A DNA stretch of 8,391 nt from Pseudomonadota bacterium. Lineage in GTDB: Bacteria > Pseudomonadota > Alphaproteobacteria > Rhizobiales > Hyphomicrobiaceae. Position numbers and translations under genes: made by a program. The first letter of the stretch is position 1, and each line of letters starts with the position of its first letter. The notes beneath the pieces were generated by a model that saw only the letters and a program-made list of their open reading frames with translations, was not told the DNA's origin and ran no database searches. The DNA lies in the NCBI GenBank assembly GCA_003242645.1, contig QGVC01000150.1, positions 1 through 8,391 of the forward strand, in the 5' to 3' direction. Positions 6,960 through 8,391 of the stretch are shown one piece after another.

Positions 6960-7984
6960 CTATCGGTGTAACTCACCGCCTCGACGGCCTTGAGTCAGAT
7001 AACTTACTTGCCTTTCTCGCCCTGCTAGGTTTGCTTCGCGCGATAGAAGTAGCAGACAAGAAACGCATGTACGGTCAATTGAATCCTCGCGCAGCCTGGG
7101 ATGTCGACCGGCTGCCGCTACGACCAAGACTATTTCTGGCGAAGTCAGCGAGTAGGGAGGAGATATGCGAAGCGGCAGCCATAGGGATTGAGTACCTATC
7201 CCAGGCGTATGACTTTGGTAGTCGCGCTGATCTCAACTATTCCCGAAGCGAGGCCAGATCGGTACTGGTGGCCGCAGCAGAAGCGTCCGACTTGAGGAAT
7301 CGAAGCCAAACAGACGCCTTGGCTGCGCTAATGACCGACGCGGCGTGCAGATCGGAAAAGAATGAAATCGTCGACCCCACACCTTTGTGTCTGCAATTCG
7401 GTCAGGGTCATCAGCACTTCTTGAAGCGGTTGGAGGAAGTGCCGAAGCTGAAAGCCCCGGAGAAACGCGGAAAGGGCAAGAAGGCGATCACTCCGACAGA
7501 ATCTCAATGCTTGATGGAAGTGCTGTTCCAACCCTGGCACCGTAAGGATTCGACCGAATCGTTCCGGTGGGATCCGGAAGAGGACGTCCGTTACGCGCTA
7601 ATGGCGGGTGATCCGACCGACCCAGCATACAAGAGCGGAACCCAGCATGGGGCGAACCGTCTTGCCGCAATCGGACTTGCAACTCTGACAGTCGTGCCGG
7701 AGCGTAGATCAGGCAGGGTGCGCGCGAACATCATCGGAGGGACATTCGATCGCAACGGCTTTGCTTTTTCATGGCCAATCTGGGACGAGCCAGCCAGCCT
7801 CGCGACGATTCGATGCCTTCTTGCACATCCGAACCTGCAGAGGTCAGATGCACTCCGTTACCTTGGTGTCCATCAAGTAATGCAGGCGCGGCGCGTATCC
7901 GTCGGTAAGTTCATGAACTTCGCTAGAGCCACACCGATCGTAGCAATAGCTACGATGCGAGATGAACGACGGCTCACAGCATAA
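6956..7984 (+). CDS. cas8u2: Cas8u2/GSU0052-type subunit of type I-G Cascade (Cas8g candidate; Csx17/Csb3-like)
   Basis: This 342-residue protein starts with HRLDGLESDNLLAFLALLGL (residues 7-26) and ends with a region rich in LGVHQVMQARRVSVGKFMNF. I associate both with the short third effector protein of type I-G loci, variously called Cas8u2, Csb3, GSU0052-like or Cas3-extension family. The large Csx17 form of related loci is about twice this length, so this is the short version. By analogy it would be the large subunit that reads the PAM and contacts Cas3, but this is inferred from position and elimination. No zinc-binding Cys pairs, membrane segments or nuclease motifs are visible. A basic loop at 164-176 (KLKAPEKRGKGKK) could contact nucleic acid. 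The start overlaps the cas3 stop as ATGA, making it the last gene of the effector operon. The family call is fairly firm and the exact subfamily name is less so. Confidence 0.8.
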   Translation: MTIGVTHRLDGLESDNLLAFLALLGLLRAIEVADKKRMYGQLNPRAAWDVDRLPLRPRLFLAKSASREEICEAAAIGIEYLSQAYDFGSRADLNYSRSEARSVLVAAAEASDLRNRSQTDALAALMTDAACRSEKNEIVDPTPLCLQFGQGHQHFLKRLEEVPKLKAPEKRGKGKKAITPTESQCLMEVLFQPWHRKDSTESFRWDPEEDVRYALMAGDPTDPAYKSGTQHGANRLAAIGLATLTVVPERRSGRVRANIIGGTFDRNGFAFSWPIWDEPASLATIRCLLAHPNLQRSDALRYLGVHQVMQARRVSVGKFMNFARATPIVAIATMRDERRLTA

Positions 7985-7998
7985 GGTATTTTCTATTG

Positions 7999-8008
7999 CT
8001 CAATTGAG
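7999..8008. repeat. 10-bp perfect palindrome after cas8u2
   Basis: CTCAATTGAG is a perfect palindrome 15 bases after the last effector stop codon. It has no loop or T-run, so it is not a standard terminator. It could be a small operator or chance. Confidence 0.3.
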
Positions 8009-8087
8009 ACGTAGCTTTTCAACGTAACCGTTCTAAGAAAATTGGCGGTCTTGAGTTACAGATGTAGTTTGTAGTGTATGTCGATGA

Positions 8088-8106
8088 CGGCCGGTGATTC
8101 CGGCCG
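8088..8106. repeat. Strong GC hairpin, 7-bp stem and 5-base loop
   Basis: CGGCCGG (8088-8094) pairs perfectly with CCGGCCG (8100-8106) around TGATT. An all-G/C stem would fold stably in RNA. It may stall or stop transcription out of the effector operon, or protect its 3' end. No T-run follows on + (ATGCGAGA comes next), and the - strand has none either, so a classic intrinsic terminator is not supported. Confidence 0.5.
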
Positions 8107-8129
8107 ATGCGAGAGATCACAATCATTCC

Positions 8130-8159
8130 TGACGCCGTCACATCGCCCAAACTGTGACG
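8130..8159. promoter_or_regulatory. Compound inverted repeat, candidate operator for cas4-cas1
   Basis: Two inverted repeats share an arm. TGACG-C-CGTCA occupies 8130-8140 with a single central base. CGTCACA (8136-8142) pairs perfectly with TGTGACG (8153-8159) across 10 bases. The result is three TGACG-type half-sites in 30 bp, with a fourth at 8085-8089, all 100-175 bp before the cas4 start. This layout suits a dimeric DNA-binding protein. The protein is unknown, and the WYL regulator is one candidate. Confidence 0.4.
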
Positions 8160-8196
8160 CGCCGCACCCTTCGCTCGTCGCTTTTGCGAACGGCTA

Positions 8197-8218
8197 CACT
8201 GTTGCCGCGTCTACAGTG
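8197..8218. repeat. Inverted repeat upstream of cas4
   Basis: CACTGT (8197-8202) and ACAGTG (8213-8218) are perfect inverted arms around 10 bases, about 40 bp before the cas4 start. The arm spacing equals that of the repeat at 8136-8159, although the arm sequences differ. Confidence 0.3.
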
Positions 8219-8259
8219 AGTACTTTTGTGGCATCGCTGTGTGAGCAAAGACGAGCGCC

Positions 8260-8391
8260 ATGGTCGATCAGGCGCAACAGGATCTCCCGCTGCCGTTCCC
8301 GGAACTTTCCGGCGATCTGCCGCTGCTTCCGGCGCGCATGGTCAACGAGTACCAGTACTGCCCGCGGCTTGCCTACCTCGAATGGGTGCAA
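8260..8391 (+). CDS. cas4-cas1: Cas4 N-terminus, probably the Cas4-Cas1 fusion (partial, runs off the window)
   Basis: The first 44 codons are present and the gene continues past the right edge. [20 protein letters not shown] (22-41) matches the start of the Cas4 domain in Cas4-Cas1 fusions. C34 is the first of the four cysteines expected to hold the Fe-S cluster, and the others would lie beyond the window. Cas4-Cas1 would trim and integrate new spacers together with Cas2. ATG 8260 is the first usable start: the same frame has a TGA at 8242-8244. AAGACGAG at 8248-8255 is a weak ribosome binding site. ATG at codon 27 is possible but would cut into the conserved region. The fusion itself is inferred from the subtype, and a stand-alone cas4 cannot be excluded from this fragment. 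Confidence 0.85.
   Translation, partial: MVDQAQQDLPLPFPELSGDLPLLPARMVNEYQYCPRLAYLEWVQ

Larger units (their letters stand above)
7985..8259 (+). promoter_or_regulatory. Intergenic region between effector operon and adaptation genes
   Basis: This 275-bp gap has no convincing gene on either strand. It contrasts with the overlapping genes before it, suggesting that cas4-cas1 has its own promoter. It contains several palindromes (listed separately) and four TGACG/CGTCA motifs at 8085, 8130, 8136 and 8155. TACACT at 8195-8200 could be a -10 element, but the best -35 partner is poor. No tandem CRISPR repeats are present. The reverse-strand open frame running in from the right edge is a shadow of cas4. 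Confidence 0.5.

Noticed and set aside
7320..7984. Internal Cas11 start within cas8u2
   Set aside because: In-frame ATGs at residues about 123, 192 and 221 have no well-placed Shine-Dalgarno sequence. GGAGGG near 7736-7741 is not followed by a standard start codon at the right spacing.
8136..8159. CRP/FNR-type binding site
   Set aside because: CRP sites read TGTGA-N6-TCACA. Here the arms are in the opposite order (TCACA then TGTGA) with a 10-base centre.
7985..8259. CRISPR array or leader in the gap
   Set aside because: No repeated unit of 25-40 bp with regular spacing is present. The palindromes differ from each other and do not recur.
1..8391. tRNA, rRNA, insertion sequence or transposon ends
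   Set aside because: No cloverleaf-like tract, rRNA signature, transposase motif or flanking terminal inverted repeat was seen. Almost all of the window is explained by cas genes and the WYL regulator.

Overview
The window carries most of a type I-G CRISPR-Cas locus (formerly type I-U, also called the Dpsyc or GSU-type system). All recognised genes are on the + strand. The moderately high GC content, strong AGGAGG-like ribosome binding sites and protein-family context fit a proteobacterium or a similar GC-rich Gram-negative. The sequence alone does not fix the genus.

Layout: (1) Positions 1-128 hold a possible short tail of an upstream gene, a plausible sigma70-type promoter, and a 12-bp tandem near-repeat that runs up to the next start codon. 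(2) Positions 129-1139 encode a WYL-domain transcription factor, the likely local regulator. (3) Positions 1140-1273 are an intergenic region with an inverted repeat and a 20-bp-spaced direct repeat. It is the probable control region of the cas operon. (4) Positions 1274-7984 form a tightly packed effector operon: csb1 (Cas7 backbone), csb2 (Cas5-Cas6 fusion), cas3 (helicase with a C-terminal HD nuclease) and a short Cas8u2/GSU0052-like gene. Neighbouring genes overlap by 1-4 bases. (5) Positions 7985-8259 are a 275-bp non-coding gap rich in small palindromes. (6) From 8260 to the window end is the start of cas4, probably the N-terminus of the Cas4-Cas1 fusion typical of this subtype.

How the parts fit together, from family knowledge: Csb2 would process CRISPR RNA and cap the complex. 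Csb1 would polymerise along the guide. The Cas8u2-like protein is the candidate large subunit for target and PAM recognition. Cas3 would unwind and cut the target. Cas4-Cas1, with a Cas2 expected just beyond the window, would acquire spacers. The WYL protein probably tunes expression. No CRISPR array, tRNA, rRNA or insertion sequence is visible, so the array and cas2 presumably lie to the right. The system class is already known. The less explained parts are the two regulatory intergenic regions, the long middle section of Cas3, and the absence of a separate small-subunit gene.
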